DNA from: Listeria seeligeri serovar 1/2b str. SLCC3954 | GTDB taxonomy: Bacteria; Bacillota; Bacilli; Lactobacillales; Listeriaceae | Direction of reading: 5' to 3' | Assembly: GCF_000027145.1 (NCBI RefSeq) | Contig: NC_013891.1 | Location: forward strand, 2,604,001-2,668,000 | DNA: 64,000 nucleotides | Notes under the pieces: generated by a model | Databases searched by the model: none | The model's input: only the letters and a program-made list of their open reading frames with translations | Told to the model about the DNA's origin: nothing | Program-made: the position numbers and the translations under genes | Shown here: in pieces, positions 8,741 to 17,738 of the stretch | Position numbering within the stretch: the stretch's first letter is position 1 | Layout: each line of letters begins with the position of its first letter

Positions 8741-8746
8741 TACGAT

Positions 8747-9490
8747 TTATAAATTCATTCCCAGCAACGGAATTCGCAGTGTGTATTTTTCAACTAGTGC
8801 TCGGTTATGCTCATCTGCATTTTCGATGTTTCCACTAATAAATACTGGCGGTGTGAAATTATCATTTACCATTTTTTCAATTGCTTCGGCGAAAACAGCT
8901 TGTAAAATTGCTGCACCGGTTACGGTTGAAGTGGGTGCAAATGGAATATCAAAGTTAGCCGATTTTAGAACTGCATCTCCTTTTACCGCGCCGTTATCAA
9001 TAACGATATCTCCAGTGTCGGATAAACGTTTTCCTGATGTGTGGCGGGATTTTTGGCTCGTTGAATATTGAAGAGAAGTGATAACGATGATGAAAGCTCC
9101 TTTTTCACGGGCGATTTCTGCTACGTCGATTGGCACTGGATTACGGCCTGATGTAGATAACACAATCATGACATCTCCTGGGCGAATATCCTCTTCCGTC
9201 ATGAATGTTTTTGCATAATCGTTTTTTCGTTCAAGTACAGAAGATGCAGCCGCGCCCTCGTGTAACATTAATGGCTCATGCAAAATCGGATGAATTGCCG
9301 CAAGTCCTCCAGCACGGTAAAATACTTCTTCGGTCAAAATGTGCGAATGTCCACAACCAAATAAATGTATTATCCCATCATTTTCAATCGATTCAGCAAT
9401 TTTTGCGCCTGCTTCTTTTACGTAGTCGGCTTCATTATCAAGAATATTTTCAAGCATACGAATGGTAATATCAATATAATTGTTAATCAT
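8747..9490 (-). CDS. SIS-domain phosphosugar-binding protein (UPF0309-like)
   Basis: A 247-residue cytoplasmic protein with a sugar isomerase (SIS) fold: a helical N-terminal about 35 residues, then IIHLFGCGHSHILTEE with the phosphosugar-binding loop, and MIVLSTSGRNPVPIDVA with the second SIS loop near residue 110. Members bind phosphorylated sugars as isomerases, etherases or sensors; no specific activity can be read from the sequence. It is the last gene of the PTS-lactonase-aldolase cluster and starts one base after the stop codon of the KDGP aldolase gene. A role in the last steps of that pathway is inferred. Confidence 0.82.
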   Translation of the reverse strand: MINNYIDITIRMLENILDNEADYVKEAGAKIAESIENDGIIHLFGCGHSHILTEEVFYRAGGLAAIHPILHEPLMLHEGAAASSVLERKNDYAKTFMTEEDIRPGDVMIVLSTSGRNPVPIDVAEIAREKGAFIIVITSLQYSTSQKSRHTSGKRLSDTGDIVIDNGAVKGDAVLKSANFDIPFAPTSTVTGAAILQAVFAEAIEKMVNDNFTPPVFISGNIENADEHNRALVEKYTLRIPLLGMNL

Positions 9491-10210
9491 TTATTTCCCC
9501 TCCAATGCTGCCATGATTTTCTCGATTTCTTCTGGTTTCGTTCTTCCAGTCGTTTTATCAATTGTTTTTCCAAAAATATGTGGCATATAAAAAGGAATTC
9601 CGGTTTCTTTTATGGCTGTAGTTATTTCGTAAATATTTTCCGCGCCGATTCCACCAGCTGGCTCGATACCATAAATCCCTTTGTCGGCAGCTACTTTTGT
9701 TAAATAAACCAGTTCGTCTAAATACTTAGTTCCCTCAATGCTCATAAATTTAATGGAAGGAATGCCAGCAGAAAGACAATAATCTACGGCTTTTTCGGCA
9801 GTAATCTCATCACCAGAAGATAATTTTACGATGCCAATTTTCCCAGTCGGGCGAACTAGAGCATTCGTATAGGTTTCTGGTAGTAATTGATTCGTTAAGC
9901 CTGCTGTTTCTATTGGTTGGTTGATGTGACAATCTGGATTTAGGCGAGCAATATGAAGAACATCGCGCCAATTATTCCAATCACCGCCACCACCTAGGCC
10001 GATACTCACAACTTCTGCCGTCTTTTGTAATTCATTCATTGCCTTTGCAGCTTCTTCGGCAGTCTCATAGTTAGTTGCAACAATTCCCGGAACCGCGTAA
10101 CCACGTGCAGCATCCATTACTTCTTTCCCATTTTCTTTATCTTTTGCTAAAAAATTAAATAACGCAAAATCATTCCATTTCGGTAGATTTTCGAATTTTT
10201 TCTTGTTCAA
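9491..10210 (-). CDS. KDGP aldolase family protein (DgaF-like)
   Basis: A 239-residue TIM-barrel-type protein resembling Salmonella DgaF, a 2-keto-3-deoxy-6-phosphogluconate aldolase. Shared segments are VRPTGKIGIVKLSSG near residue 115, GIPSIKFMSIEGTKYLDEL near 145, GIEPAGGIGAENIYEI near 180 and FYMPHIFGKTIDKTTGRT near 205. The Lys in IKFM is the likely Schiff-base residue. The expected reaction splits a 2-keto-3-deoxy sugar-acid phosphate to pyruvate and a triose phosphate. The start is TTG at 10210, overlapping the 3' end of the creatininase-family gene by 41 bases, with GGAG about 10 bases upstream. The overlap suggests translational coupling. Confidence 0.8.
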   Translation of the reverse strand: MNKKKFENLPKWNDFALFNFLAKDKENGKEVMDAARGYAVPGIVATNYETAEEAAKAMNELQKTAEVVSIGLGGGGDWNNWRDVLHIARLNPDCHINQPIETAGLTNQLLPETYTNALVRPTGKIGIVKLSSGDEITAEKAVDYCLSAGIPSIKFMSIEGTKYLDELVYLTKVAADKGIYGIEPAGGIGAENIYEITTAIKETGIPFYMPHIFGKTIDKTTGRTKPEEIEKIMAALEGK

Positions 10211-10919
10211 TTTTTATCAACTCCACACATGTTTTTAACGTTTTTTCAATTAAGTATTCGCCTTTTTCAGCTGTTGCTAAGGTTGCTTCTCCTAAAACAG
10301 CTGTCTTGGTGAAGTTTTGCCACGGCGTTGGGGTGTAATCCGCATCAATTGGTAAAATTGGCGGATCATCAATTGCCCGAGTCATATCCGCGTTTTCTGG
10401 AGATAGGTAGAGCATGAGCGATGTTTCAATTTCACAAGCATGAATATAAGTATGATGGTTAGCTTTGCCCTCTCTTACGTCCATCGCAAGTTTTTGGATA
10501 TTAGGATAAAAAATATGCAAGGTAATCATGTCCGGAAACTTAGCATATAATTCTCGAGCTGCATCCTTTAAAGCCGCCATATTTCCAAGGTGTCCACTTA
10601 CCGGAACAAATAAACGAAACCCTTGTCGGTAAAGACTTTCTCCAATTTCGACGACCATTTTCGCGACCGTTTCATTGGATACAGTTAGGCTTCCGGGGAA
10701 ATCTTGTAAGCTCCAAACTTGGCCATATGGTAACACAGGAAGTACAAAAGCATTTGTTTCAGCTGCGATTTTAGCAGAATATTCTGACGCTAAAATGTTG
10801 TCCGTTCCTAGTGGCAAATGTGGCCCGTGCGCTTCAACAGCTCCGATCGGCAAGATTACTGGCGTCGTTTTTGTAATTTTCGCACCAATATCAAATGAAT
10901 TTTCATCTGCATATAACAC
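10170..10919 (-). CDS. Creatininase-family metal-dependent hydrolase
   Basis: A 249-residue member of the creatininase family. Metal-binding motifs are EAHGPHLPLGTDN near residue 29 and SGHLGNMAALKD near 110 (usually GHGGN; Leu replaces the first Gly), followed by ACEIETSLML near 155. Relatives open cyclic amides or formamides, and some act on sugar derivatives; the substrate here is unknown. The start is GTG at 10919 with TAGGAGG upstream. Its place between a phospho-sugar lactonase and an aldolase suggests it handles a phosphorylated sugar-acid intermediate, which is inference only. Confidence 0.8.
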   Translation of the reverse strand: MLYADENSFDIGAKITKTTPVILPIGAVEAHGPHLPLGTDNILASEYSAKIAAETNAFVLPVLPYGQVWSLQDFPGSLTVSNETVAKMVVEIGESLYRQGFRLFVPVSGHLGNMAALKDAARELYAKFPDMITLHIFYPNIQKLAMDVREGKANHHTYIHACEIETSLMLYLSPENADMTRAIDDPPILPIDADYTPTPWQNFTKTAVLGEATLATAEKGEYLIEKTLKTCVELIKIEQEKIRKSTEME

Positions 10920-10931
10920 AGATTTCGCCTC

Positions 10932-11924
10932 CTATTTTTTGAATGTAAAACATCTTGCTGGGTTATCTACGAAGAATTTTCGAACTAATTTTTCTCCATC
11001 AAAGCCTTTTTCGTTCGCTTCATCAATAAAACGAGGAACCCATTTTTTGGCGATATACTCAAGACCTGGTCCGTAACCATAATGTTTATAATAGGTTTTC
11101 CGCGCGGTATCGCCACTAACGAGAATTTGGTCTTCAAATCCTTCTGATACTAGATATAGAATCGCAGCAATTCGAGCACTTTCTGGTGCATATTTAATTT
11201 TGGCAATTCCATCAAATGACATGAAAGCACCTGTTTTTGCAACTTGTTTGTGGTAATAAGGGTCTAAATTGCGATCCATATGTCCAATAGAAAGGTATTC
11301 TAGGTTCACATTTTCCTGTTTTAAAATTTCGATTTGTTCTAAAGCCATTGTCCCTGCTTCTGTATGGGAGTGAATTGGCGCTTTTGTCTCGTGGTGAGCT
11401 CTTGCTACTGCGCGTATTGTCTTTTCTTCTAAAGGGGTGATCATATTGTAGCCTGTCCCAAATTTCACCTGACCGGCCTTGTATGCAGTTCCTTCAAGTC
11501 CATGCTCTACTTCATTTACGACAAATTCCGTTAATTTTTCGATAGATGTTGCTTCAATCCAATCATAGTAAGTCTCAAAATCACCAATAATCGGTTTTAA
11601 TTCTGGTTTGATTTTTCCATCCCATAAGAAACTTTTATTAAAACCTGCCGTACCAACAATTTGGATCCCTGTTTCTTTGGAAATTTGGGCGACTTCTGCT
11701 ACTCTTCGGCCATAATCAACCGCCGTCGCATCAACAATGGTTTTTCCGCCTAAATCAGCAAAGTCTTGTACATCTAATTGTGATTTTTCTTTATCATCTA
11801 AAAGTAAATCATCTGCGTTGCGTTCTTTCCAGTAAGCTGGAACACAAACAATATGTTCATGTGAGTAAGTGAACCCCAATTGGTCCGGGGAAATATCTCC
11901 ATAAAAAGTACGAATAAAGCTCAT
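10932..11924 (-). CDS. Phosphotriesterase-like amidohydrolase, probable phospho-sugar lactonase
   Basis: A 330-residue TIM-barrel amidohydrolase of the phosphotriesterase (COG1735) family. Metal ligands are visible: His22-Glu-His24 (YSHEHIV), a candidate carboxylated Lys in GQVKFGTGYN near residue 154, the His in IHSHTEAG near 188, the His in IGHMDRNLD near 216 and Asp in SGDTARKTYY near 275. A Listeria enzyme of this family, published under a serotype-4b locus name (Lmo2620), hydrolyses phosphorylated sugar lactones; this gene is probably its orthologue, from memory. A neighbouring ascorbate-type PTS would deliver a phosphorylated lactone. A hairpin terminator separates it from the PTS gene upstream. 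Confidence 0.85.
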   Translation of the reverse strand: MSFIRTFYGDISPDQLGFTYSHEHIVCVPAYWKERNADDLLLDDKEKSQLDVQDFADLGGKTIVDATAVDYGRRVAEVAQISKETGIQIVGTAGFNKSFLWDGKIKPELKPIIGDFETYYDWIEATSIEKLTEFVVNEVEHGLEGTAYKAGQVKFGTGYNMITPLEEKTIRAVARAHHETKAPIHSHTEAGTMALEQIEILKQENVNLEYLSIGHMDRNLDPYYHKQVAKTGAFMSFDGIAKIKYAPESARIAAILYLVSEGFEDQILVSGDTARKTYYKHYGYGPGLEYIAKKWVPRFIDEANEKGFDGEKLVRKFFVDNPARCFTFKK

Positions 11925-11942
11925 TTTTTATAACTTCCTTTC

Positions 11943-11985
11943 AAAAAACCTCTTCCTCTTGAATGCTAGACAAGGAAGAGGTTTT
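11943..11985 (-). terminator. Terminator or attenuator between PTS IIC and lactonase genes
   Basis: CCTCTTCCT (11949-11957) pairs with AGGAAGAGG (11973-11981). On the minus strand it ends in a T6 run. Being inside the presumed operon, it probably reduces expression of the enzyme genes relative to the PTS genes. Confidence 0.75.
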
Positions 11986-11994
11986 GATTTTTAC

Positions 11995-13293
11995 TTAAAA
12001 GAATAATTTCGCTAACATGCTAACAATTGGTCCAAGAATGAACATATCAGAATCGGCGGCCCACATCGCTGTATCCGGAACCGTCGTATTGATGAAGAAG
12101 GTTACCATGATATATTGACCCCAGGCGACAACCGTAGCTGTTAAGAATCCACCTATTAATGCACCTCTGACACCACCAGTTGAGTTACCGAACACCCCAG
12201 CAACAGCCCCGTGGAAGAAAAGCACGATCATCGTTGGCACGAATACATAGCCAACTGTATTTCCAAGTACTACTAACCAGATAATTGCTCCGATAAACGC
12301 TCCAACGAAACCGATAATTACTGAGTTTGGTGCATATGGATAAACAATCGGCGCATCAAGAGCTGGTTTAGCTCCTGGAACAAGTTTTGTCGCAATCCCA
12401 TTAAAGGCTGGTACGATCTCACCAATAAACATCCGCACACCTACAAGTACAATCGCAATCCCTGCAGCAAAAGTAAATGATTGTACGATGGAATAAACGA
12501 TAAAGCTTTGGTTGCCAGCTTCTGCAATTAGTTTTTCTGCTCCTGGTGTTTTCTTAACCATCAAAATCACGGCACCAACTACGAACAGAATTCCCATTGT
12601 AAGAGCGGTAATAACGTTAGAATCACGCAAGAACTCTAATTTCTTCGGCAAATTAATATTTTCTGCATCGTTTTTCTTATTACCGAATACTTTCCCAAGT
12701 AACGCGGATAAAATCGCAACACTGGAAGAAGTATGTCCTAACGCAACATTATCATTTCCGGTAATTTTACGTAAAAATGGTTGTGTAATCGCTGGTTGTA
12801 ATGTCCAGTAAAGTCCCATAATTACTGCTAAGAAAAGTACTAACCCCCAAAACGGGATATCCCCACCAACAGCTTGAATTGTAATTCCGGCAAAAATCGT
12901 CGTTGTCCAAAACATCATATGACCAGTTAAATAAATGTATTTAAATGGTGTAAATCTAGCTAATAATACGTTGACTAAAAATCCGAGTGTCATCGCAAGT
13001 GTAACGGCACTACCAAATTTTGCATTAAAAGCTTCTTGTCCTAAAAACCCTGCAAGTGGCGGCGTTTCTAGTCCAAATACTTCTTTCCACATCGGTTCAA
13101 AAATCCCGAGTGAGCCAGTAATAACAGCGGCACCGGCATTAATAATTAAGAATCCGATAATAGCTTTGAAAGTTCCGCTAATAACTTGGCTTAAGTTTTT
13201 CTTTTGTAAAAGTAACCCGAGAAGCACGATAAATCCTAAAAGTATAGCTGGGGTTCCAAAAAAGTTATTGGCAATCCAAGTAATAATCTCCAT
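11995..13293 (-). CDS. PTS ascorbate-type (UlaA/SgaT) IIC permease
   Basis: A 432-residue polytopic membrane protein with about ten or eleven hydrophobic segments, beginning MEIITWIANNFFGTPAILLG. This matches the L-ascorbate PTS IIC family (AG superfamily) in length and in segments such as TGHMMFWTTTIFAG and GNSTGGVRGALIGGF. It moves a sugar or sugar lactone through the membrane while the partner IIB phosphorylates it. The actual substrate is unknown, because the downstream enzymes are not those of the E. coli ascorbate pathway. IIB and IIA lie directly upstream in the same direction. Confidence 0.88.
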   Translation of the reverse strand: MEIITWIANNFFGTPAILLGFIVLLGLLLQKKNLSQVISGTFKAIIGFLIINAGAAVITGSLGIFEPMWKEVFGLETPPLAGFLGQEAFNAKFGSAVTLAMTLGFLVNVLLARFTPFKYIYLTGHMMFWTTTIFAGITIQAVGGDIPFWGLVLFLAVIMGLYWTLQPAITQPFLRKITGNDNVALGHTSSSVAILSALLGKVFGNKKNDAENINLPKKLEFLRDSNVITALTMGILFVVGAVILMVKKTPGAEKLIAEAGNQSFIVYSIVQSFTFAAGIAIVLVGVRMFIGEIVPAFNGIATKLVPGAKPALDAPIVYPYAPNSVIIGFVGAFIGAIIWLVVLGNTVGYVFVPTMIVLFFHGAVAGVFGNSTGGVRGALIGGFLTATVVAWGQYIMVTFFINTTVPDTAMWAADSDMFILGPIVSMLAKLFF

Positions 13294-13318
13294 TTTTTTC
13301 CCACCTTTTTATCTTGAT

Positions 13319-13591
13319 TTAGTTATTTATTGCGGCAGATAACGCATTTTTTATTTCGGCATTATCAAAGTAGTTATTGACAATAATTACTTTGGCGCTT
13401 GTGTCTGTTCCAAGTGTTTCTGCTAATTCTTGACTCGTCACAATAATATCCACATTCATCGAGCGAGCTGCTGAGACATCAATATGCTCTACATCCGCGT
13501 CCACTCCCATTTCACGTAAAACCGTTTCTACGTTCATTCGTAAAATTAAACTGGTACCTTGACCAAGTCCACACACTGCTAAAATTTTCAT
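13319..13591 (-). CDS. PTS ascorbate/lactose-type IIB component
   Basis: A 90-residue cytoplasmic phosphocarrier. The N-terminal loop MKILAVCGLGQGTSL contains the phosphorylated Cys7 of the IIB fold. The length and the single domain fit UlaB. It receives phosphate from the IIA encoded just upstream (2-base gap) and passes it to the sugar bound by the IIC. Confidence 0.9.
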   Translation of the reverse strand: MKILAVCGLGQGTSLILRMNVETVLREMGVDADVEHIDVSAARSMNVDIIVTSQELAETLGTDTSAKVIIVNNYFDNAEIKNALSAAINN

Positions 13592-13593
13592 GA

Positions 13594-14028
13594 TTATCCC
13601 TCCATTAATTCTCCAATTGCTTGGTAATCTTTTGCTTGAATCATTTTTTCAATATTATCATTATTACTAAGCAAGGAAACGATTTTTTGAATGACTTTTA
13701 AATGTGCCTCACTAGAAGTTGCAGCGAGTCCAAATACTAATCGTACGGGATCATTGGCGGCGTGTCCGAAATTCACGCCTTCTTTTAATACGACTAGAGA
13801 TATTGCTGAGTTTTCTACACCATCAGTTGGTCTTACATGCGGTATGGCTATTTGAGGTGCAATGACAAAGTACGCACCATTTTCATGATAAGATTCCACC
13901 ATTTTTTCTACGTACCGTTCGCTTACATAACCTGCATTTACTAATAATTCTCCTGCTTGCGTGATAGCTTCGTCAGCTTTTTTTGCTGATCCATGCAGAT
14001 TTACAAGCTCTTTATCCAAAAAAGACAT
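13594..14028 (-). CDS. PTS mannitol/fructose-type IIA component
   Basis: A 144-residue PTS_EIIA type 2 domain. The active His64 lies in IAIPHVRP. It takes phosphate from HPr and donates it to the IIB. It is the first gene of the PTS-lactonase cluster. A TATAAT -10 box and a perfect cre palindrome lie in the 60 bases upstream, so the cluster is probably repressed by CcpA and activated by the PRD regulator encoded just upstream. Confidence 0.9.
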   Translation of the reverse strand: MSFLDKELVNLHGSAKKADEAITQAGELLVNAGYVSERYVEKMVESYHENGAYFVIAPQIAIPHVRPTDGVENSAISLVVLKEGVNFGHAANDPVRLVFGLAATSSEAHLKVIQKIVSLLSNNDNIEKMIQAKDYQAIGELMEG

Positions 14029-14051
14029 ATCTCTTCATCCCTTCTAACTGA

Positions 14052-14067
14052 TTGATAGCGCTATCAA
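14052..14067 (-). promoter_or_regulatory. Perfect palindromic cre (CcpA) operator
   Basis: TTGATAGCGCTATCAA is a perfect 16-base palindrome and its core matches every fixed base of TGWNANCGNTNWCA. It lies just downstream of the -10 box of the PTS cluster promoter, a position that blocks transcription. Confidence 0.75.
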
Positions 14068-14081
14068 TAACTTACACTCTT

Positions 14082-14087
14082 ATTATA
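14082..14087 (-). promoter_or_regulatory. -10 box of the PTS-lactonase cluster promoter
   Basis: TATAAT on the minus strand (ATTATA on plus). The region 17 bases upstream reads TTTTTA, a poor -35, which fits an activator-dependent promoter. Confidence 0.5.
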
Positions 14088-14175
14088 GCTGTAGCCTGAC
14101 TGTTTAAAAAAGCCCAATTCCTTTCTTTTCAAATGTGCAAAGAGTAGACTGTTACAAATCCATGTTCATTTGTAT

Positions 14176-14214
14176 TAAAAAAGCCAGCAGAAAGAATTTA
14201 CTTTCTACTGGCTA
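14176..14214 (-). terminator. Terminator after the PRD regulator gene
   Basis: AGCCAG-AGAAAG / CTTTCT-CTGGCT stem (14182-14213) followed on the minus strand by TTTTTT. It isolates the regulator from the PTS cluster. Confidence 0.88.
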
Positions 14215-14220
14215 AATAGC

Positions 14221-16287
14221 TTATTTTATTATTAGCATTTCGGCAATTTCACTAGCTGTGGCGGCTTTTTCAATCTGCTCTAGCAAGTGATGTTTCATAA
14301 TTAAATTCGTCAACTGACTTAATGCATTAATATGCGTGTAGGAGTCAATGGAAGCGAGCACAATAATTAGTTTCACCTGATCTTTCGCTTTACTTGAAAA
14401 TGAAACTGGTTGGCTTAGTCTAAGTAAGCTCATACCAACTCGATATGCTCCGTCCTCAGCAGAAGCATGTGGAAGTGCAATGCCTGGCGCAATAACAATA
14501 TAAGGTCCTAGCTTCTCAATATTTTCAATCATTGCACTCTGATAGTGTTTCGAGATATAACCTTCTTCTTGAAGCGACTTCGAAGCAATTTGAATAGCCT
14601 CACGCCAATCAGCAACACTATCTTTAAAAGTAATTCGCTCTTTTGGCAATAATTCTTTTAGGGTTGGTGATTTTTCTAACTGGCTGTCTGGTTGGACTTG
14701 AAATAAGACTGATTTCAACTTAGCTGCCAACTTTTCGCGGTCTTCTACTTTAGCATATTGATCAACAACATCAAGCACGGATGATAGCATGCGTGCATCT
14801 GAATCCTTCTGTAAAATATGCGGTGCTATCGCTTTCATAAGTTGTTGTTTTTGCACTTCTGTCACAATTGGACTAACAATAAAAACAGGTGCTTTTGGTT
14901 CGATAATTGGCAAAGTTGACACAATGAAGTCAGGCGAATAAATACCCTTTTCAAATTCGCGAATTGAAATTGGCTCTAAAATCTCCACGCGTTCACCCAG
15001 CAACTGCGATAATTGCCGCTCAATCATTCTCGAGGTTCCTACTCCTTTAGAGCAGACAATCAGCAATTTCTTTCGTTCTACTAGTGTGTTGTTTTTTCGG
15101 GATAAGTAACCACCAAAAAGAATTGTCACATAGGCTACTTCATCTTCCGGAATCGTCTCACCCAAAAGTTCTTCAAGTGGTTCTAGTGACTTCTTAGTAA
15201 TTTCGTACACATCGCTATAACTTTGCTTAATATCTGCGCGCAAAGGGTTAATCCATTCTATTTGGAACTTTAATCGGTAATAAGCTGGTTGTAAATGTAG
15301 CAGTAAATCGTGTTTTAAACTCTGATGATCTTCAAAATTCACACAAGCAAGGCGCTCAAATTCGGCGATTATTTTCTCCACAATAATGTTTAACTTTCCT
15401 TCAACCGCTGCACTATCATTCAAACGGCTAGCTCCGAGTAAAAGCTTTCCTAAATAAACAATCTCTGCATGATTAATTTGGAAGTCTTCTGTTTTCTGTA
15501 GTTGCTGATAAATTTCTTCGGCAATTTCATATGAATCAATTTTGCTTTCGTCTTGTTCATTCAAATAACAGTCTTTTTTCATCCGTTCTTTAAAGAAGAA
15601 AATCATTATCCCGATTCGTTCGATAACTTCATCTGTGTAACGAATACCGATTTTTTTCTCCGTCACTGCTAATATTTCAAAAATAATATCTAAATTAGGA
15701 AATAGTTCTTTGTTTTTTATCATCGGATTGATTTTCATTAAATTGAGTAGTTGATCTGCTGTCGGAATTTCTTCGTTGTTCATGCAATAATGAATAAAAA
15801 ATTGGCGGATGCTACGTTCGTCTCCTGTAACTATATTGCCGCGCTTTCGGTCGTATAAGAGCTCTAAATTAAATTGCTTCAGCGCTAGTTTCAATTGCTT
15901 AATATCTTGCAAACTCGTATTTCGACTAACTTCATTACACTCATTTATTGTGTCGATTATCACTCTGGCATCAGTTACCAGCAGGAAAAATAAAATACGG
16001 ATTCGACGCTCACTTGCTGTAAAAACTTTATTCCTCGTGTCCCTATTTTCAAGTAATTTTTTAATTGTTAGTTTTTCTTCTTCTAATAAATAATAGCCCT
16101 GAGCGCGGACAGATTGAATTCCATCCAGCCCGATATCATCTAGTTCTTTATTGATTTTTTCTACGTCATATTGTAACGTTCGCTTCGAGATGCCTAGTTC
16201 TTCTTGCAACTTCTCTGGCGCAAGGTATACATTTGCTGCAACAAGTGACTCAAGCAGCGTCATACTTCTATCATCAAATTGTACCAC
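14221..16287 (-). CDS. PRD-containing transcriptional activator with EIIB and EIIA domains (MtlR/LicR type)
   Basis: A 688-residue multidomain regulator: an N-terminal HTH (LQEELGISKRTLQYDVEKIN), two PRD segments (about residues 170-385), a EIIB-like domain (KLLIVCSKGVGTSRMIERQ near 410) and a C-terminal EIIA domain (GPYIVIAPGIALPHASAEDG near 600). Phosphorylation of the PRD His and of the EIIB/EIIA sites by PTS proteins reports sugar availability. The start was set at the GTG at 16287 because AAGGAGG lies exactly 7 bases upstream; a longer ORF reading from 16368 has no ribosome site. Its neighbour is the PTS-lactonase cluster, its probable target. Confidence 0.88.
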   Translation of the reverse strand: MVQFDDRSMTLLESLVAANVYLAPEKLQEELGISKRTLQYDVEKINKELDDIGLDGIQSVRAQGYYLLEEEKLTIKKLLENRDTRNKVFTASERRIRILFFLLVTDARVIIDTINECNEVSRNTSLQDIKQLKLALKQFNLELLYDRKRGNIVTGDERSIRQFFIHYCMNNEEIPTADQLLNLMKINPMIKNKELFPNLDIIFEILAVTEKKIGIRYTDEVIERIGIMIFFFKERMKKDCYLNEQDESKIDSYEIAEEIYQQLQKTEDFQINHAEIVYLGKLLLGASRLNDSAAVEGKLNIIVEKIIAEFERLACVNFEDHQSLKHDLLLHLQPAYYRLKFQIEWINPLRADIKQSYSDVYEITKKSLEPLEELLGETIPEDEVAYVTILFGGYLSRKNNTLVERKKLLIVCSKGVGTSRMIERQLSQLLGERVEILEPISIREFEKGIYSPDFIVSTLPIIEPKAPVFIVSPIVTEVQKQQLMKAIAPHILQKDSDARMLSSVLDVVDQYAKVEDREKLAAKLKSVLFQVQPDSQLEKSPTLKELLPKERITFKDSVADWREAIQIASKSLQEEGYISKHYQSAMIENIEKLGPYIVIAPGIALPHASAEDGAYRVGMSLLRLSQPVSFSSKAKDQVKLIIVLASIDSYTHINALSQLTNLIMKHHLLEQIEKAATASEIAEMLIIK

Positions 16288-16389
16288 TGGTCTACCTCCT
16301 TGATTTCGGTCTAGAAGGTAAAAAGATATGTCTATCTTAAGGTTATGCGAAAATGTGAAATTTTTCAAGTATATTATTATTTTATGTAT

Positions 16390-16426
16390 AAAAAAACCGA
16401 CAAAGCTAAAATAGCTTTGTCGGTTT
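16390..16426 (-). terminator. Terminator after tuf
   Basis: ACCGACAAAGCT / AGCTTTGTCGGT perfect stem with a 5-base loop, followed by TTTTTTT on the minus strand. It marks the end of the str operon. Confidence 0.93.
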
Positions 16427-16441
16427 GAATCGTATCAGATA

Positions 16442-17629
16442 TTATTTGCTGATGTTAGAAACAACGCCAGCGCCTACTGTACGTCCACCTTCACGGATGG
16501 AGAATTTAGTACCGTCTTCGATAGCGATTGGTGCAATTAGTTCAACTGCAAGCTCAATGTTATCACCAGGCATTACCATTTCAGTACCTTCTGGAAGTGT
16601 AACAATACCAGTTACGTCAGTAGTACGGAAATAGAATTGTGGGCGGTAGTTGTTGAAGAATGGAGTGTGACGTCCACCTTCTTCTTTAGTTAAAACATAA
16701 GTTTCAGCTTTGAAGTTAGTATGTGGAGTAATCGAACCTGGTTTAGCTAATACTTGACCACGTTGGATATCTTCACGAGCAACACCACGTAGAAGTGCGC
16801 CAATGTTGTCGCCAGCTTCAGCGTAGTCTAGTAATTTACGGAACATTTCTACTCCAGTTACTATTACTTTTTTGCTTTCTTCTTCAATACCGATAACTTC
16901 TACTTCGTCACCAACTTTAACTTGTCCACGTTCAACACGTCCAGTTGCAACAGTTCCACGACCAGTGATTGAGAATACATCCTCAACTGGCATCATGAAT
17001 GGTTTGTCAGTATCACGTTCTGGAGTTGGAATGTAAGAATCTACAGCTTCCATTAACTCGTCAATTTTAGCTTCCCAGTCAGCTTCACCTTGAAGTGCTT
17101 TAAGAGCTGAACCTTTGATTACAGGAATGTCATCACCAGGGAATTCATATTCAGTTAATAGATCACGAATTTCCATTTCAACTAATTCAAGTAATTCTTC
17201 ATCGTCAACCATGTCACATTTGTTCATGAATACAACGATGTATGGAACACCAACTTGACGTGAAAGTAAGATATGTTCACGAGTTTGTGGCATTGGGCCA
17301 TCAGCAGCAGATACTACTAAGATAGCTCCGTCCATTTGTGCAGCACCAGTGATCATGTTTTTAACGTAATCGGCATGTCCTGGGCAGTCAACGTGTGCAT
17401 AGTGACGAGTATCAGTTTGGTACTCAACGTGTGCAGTAGAGATTGTGATTCCACGTTCTCTTTCTTCTGGAGCACCGTCAATTTGGTCATAAGCTTGTGC
17501 ATCAGCAAAGCCTTTTTTAGCAAGTACAGTTGTAATTGCAGCAGTTAAAGTAGTTTTACCATGGTCAACGTGTCCAATAGTACCAATGTTAACATGGGGT
17601 TTAGAGCGGTCAAATTTTTCTTTTGCCAT
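16442..17629 (-). CDS. tuf: Translation elongation factor Tu
   Basis: A 395-residue GTPase delivering aminoacyl-tRNA to the ribosome. G1 [11 protein letters not shown]3 DCPGHADY and G4 NKCD are intact, and the protein ends in [11 protein letters not shown]. The ATG at 17629 is preceded by GAGGAGG at good distance; the longer frame from 17656 is not supported. It is the last gene of the str operon. Besides read-through from fusA it has its own promoter, whose -35 box touches the fusA stop codon, and a leader hairpin at 17667-17695. Strong expression is expected. Confidence 0.99.
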   Translation of the reverse strand: MAKEKFDRSKPHVNIGTIGHVDHGKTTLTAAITTVLAKKGFADAQAYDQIDGAPEERERGITISTAHVEYQTDTRHYAHVDCPGHADYVKNMITGAAQMDGAILVVSAADGPMPQTREHILLSRQVGVPYIVVFMNKCDMVDDEELLELVEMEIRDLLTEYEFPGDDIPVIKGSALKALQGEADWEAKIDELMEAVDSYIPTPERDTDKPFMMPVEDVFSITGRGTVATGRVERGQVKVGDEVEVIGIEEESKKVIVTGVEMFRKLLDYAEAGDNIGALLRGVAREDIQRGQVLAKPGSITPHTNFKAETYVLTKEEGGRHTPFFNNYRPQFYFRTTDVTGIVTLPEGTEMVMPGDNIELAVELIAPIAIEDGTKFSIREGGRTVGAGVVSNISK

Positions 17630-17666
17630 TTTAAAATATCCTCCTCGATAATTCAATAATTATTTT

Positions 17667-17695
17667 TTACTTAGCTTAAATTTTAAACTAAGTAA
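17667..17695 (-). other. Stem-loop in the tuf leader
   Basis: TTACTTAG (17667-17674) and CTAAGTAA (17688-17695) pair perfectly, with further pairs inside. It lies between the tuf promoter and ribosome site and has no T-run on the tuf strand, so it is not a terminator. It may stabilise the mRNA. Confidence 0.5.
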
Positions 17696-17709
17696 TGCTT
17701 CTAACTAAA

Positions 17710-17738
17710 GTTATACTTGATGTTGCGAAAAAAATCAA
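17710..17738 (-). promoter_or_regulatory. Internal promoter for tuf
   Basis: On the minus strand, -35 TTGATT (17733-17738), a 17-base spacer and -10 TATAAC (17710-17715). The -35 box begins right after the fusA stop codon (17739-17741). Confidence 0.65.

Noticed and set aside
10170-10210. 41-base overlap of two genes as a sequencing error
   Set aside because: Both frames are intact with expected termini; overlap with a TTG start and upstream GGAG is compatible with coupled translation.
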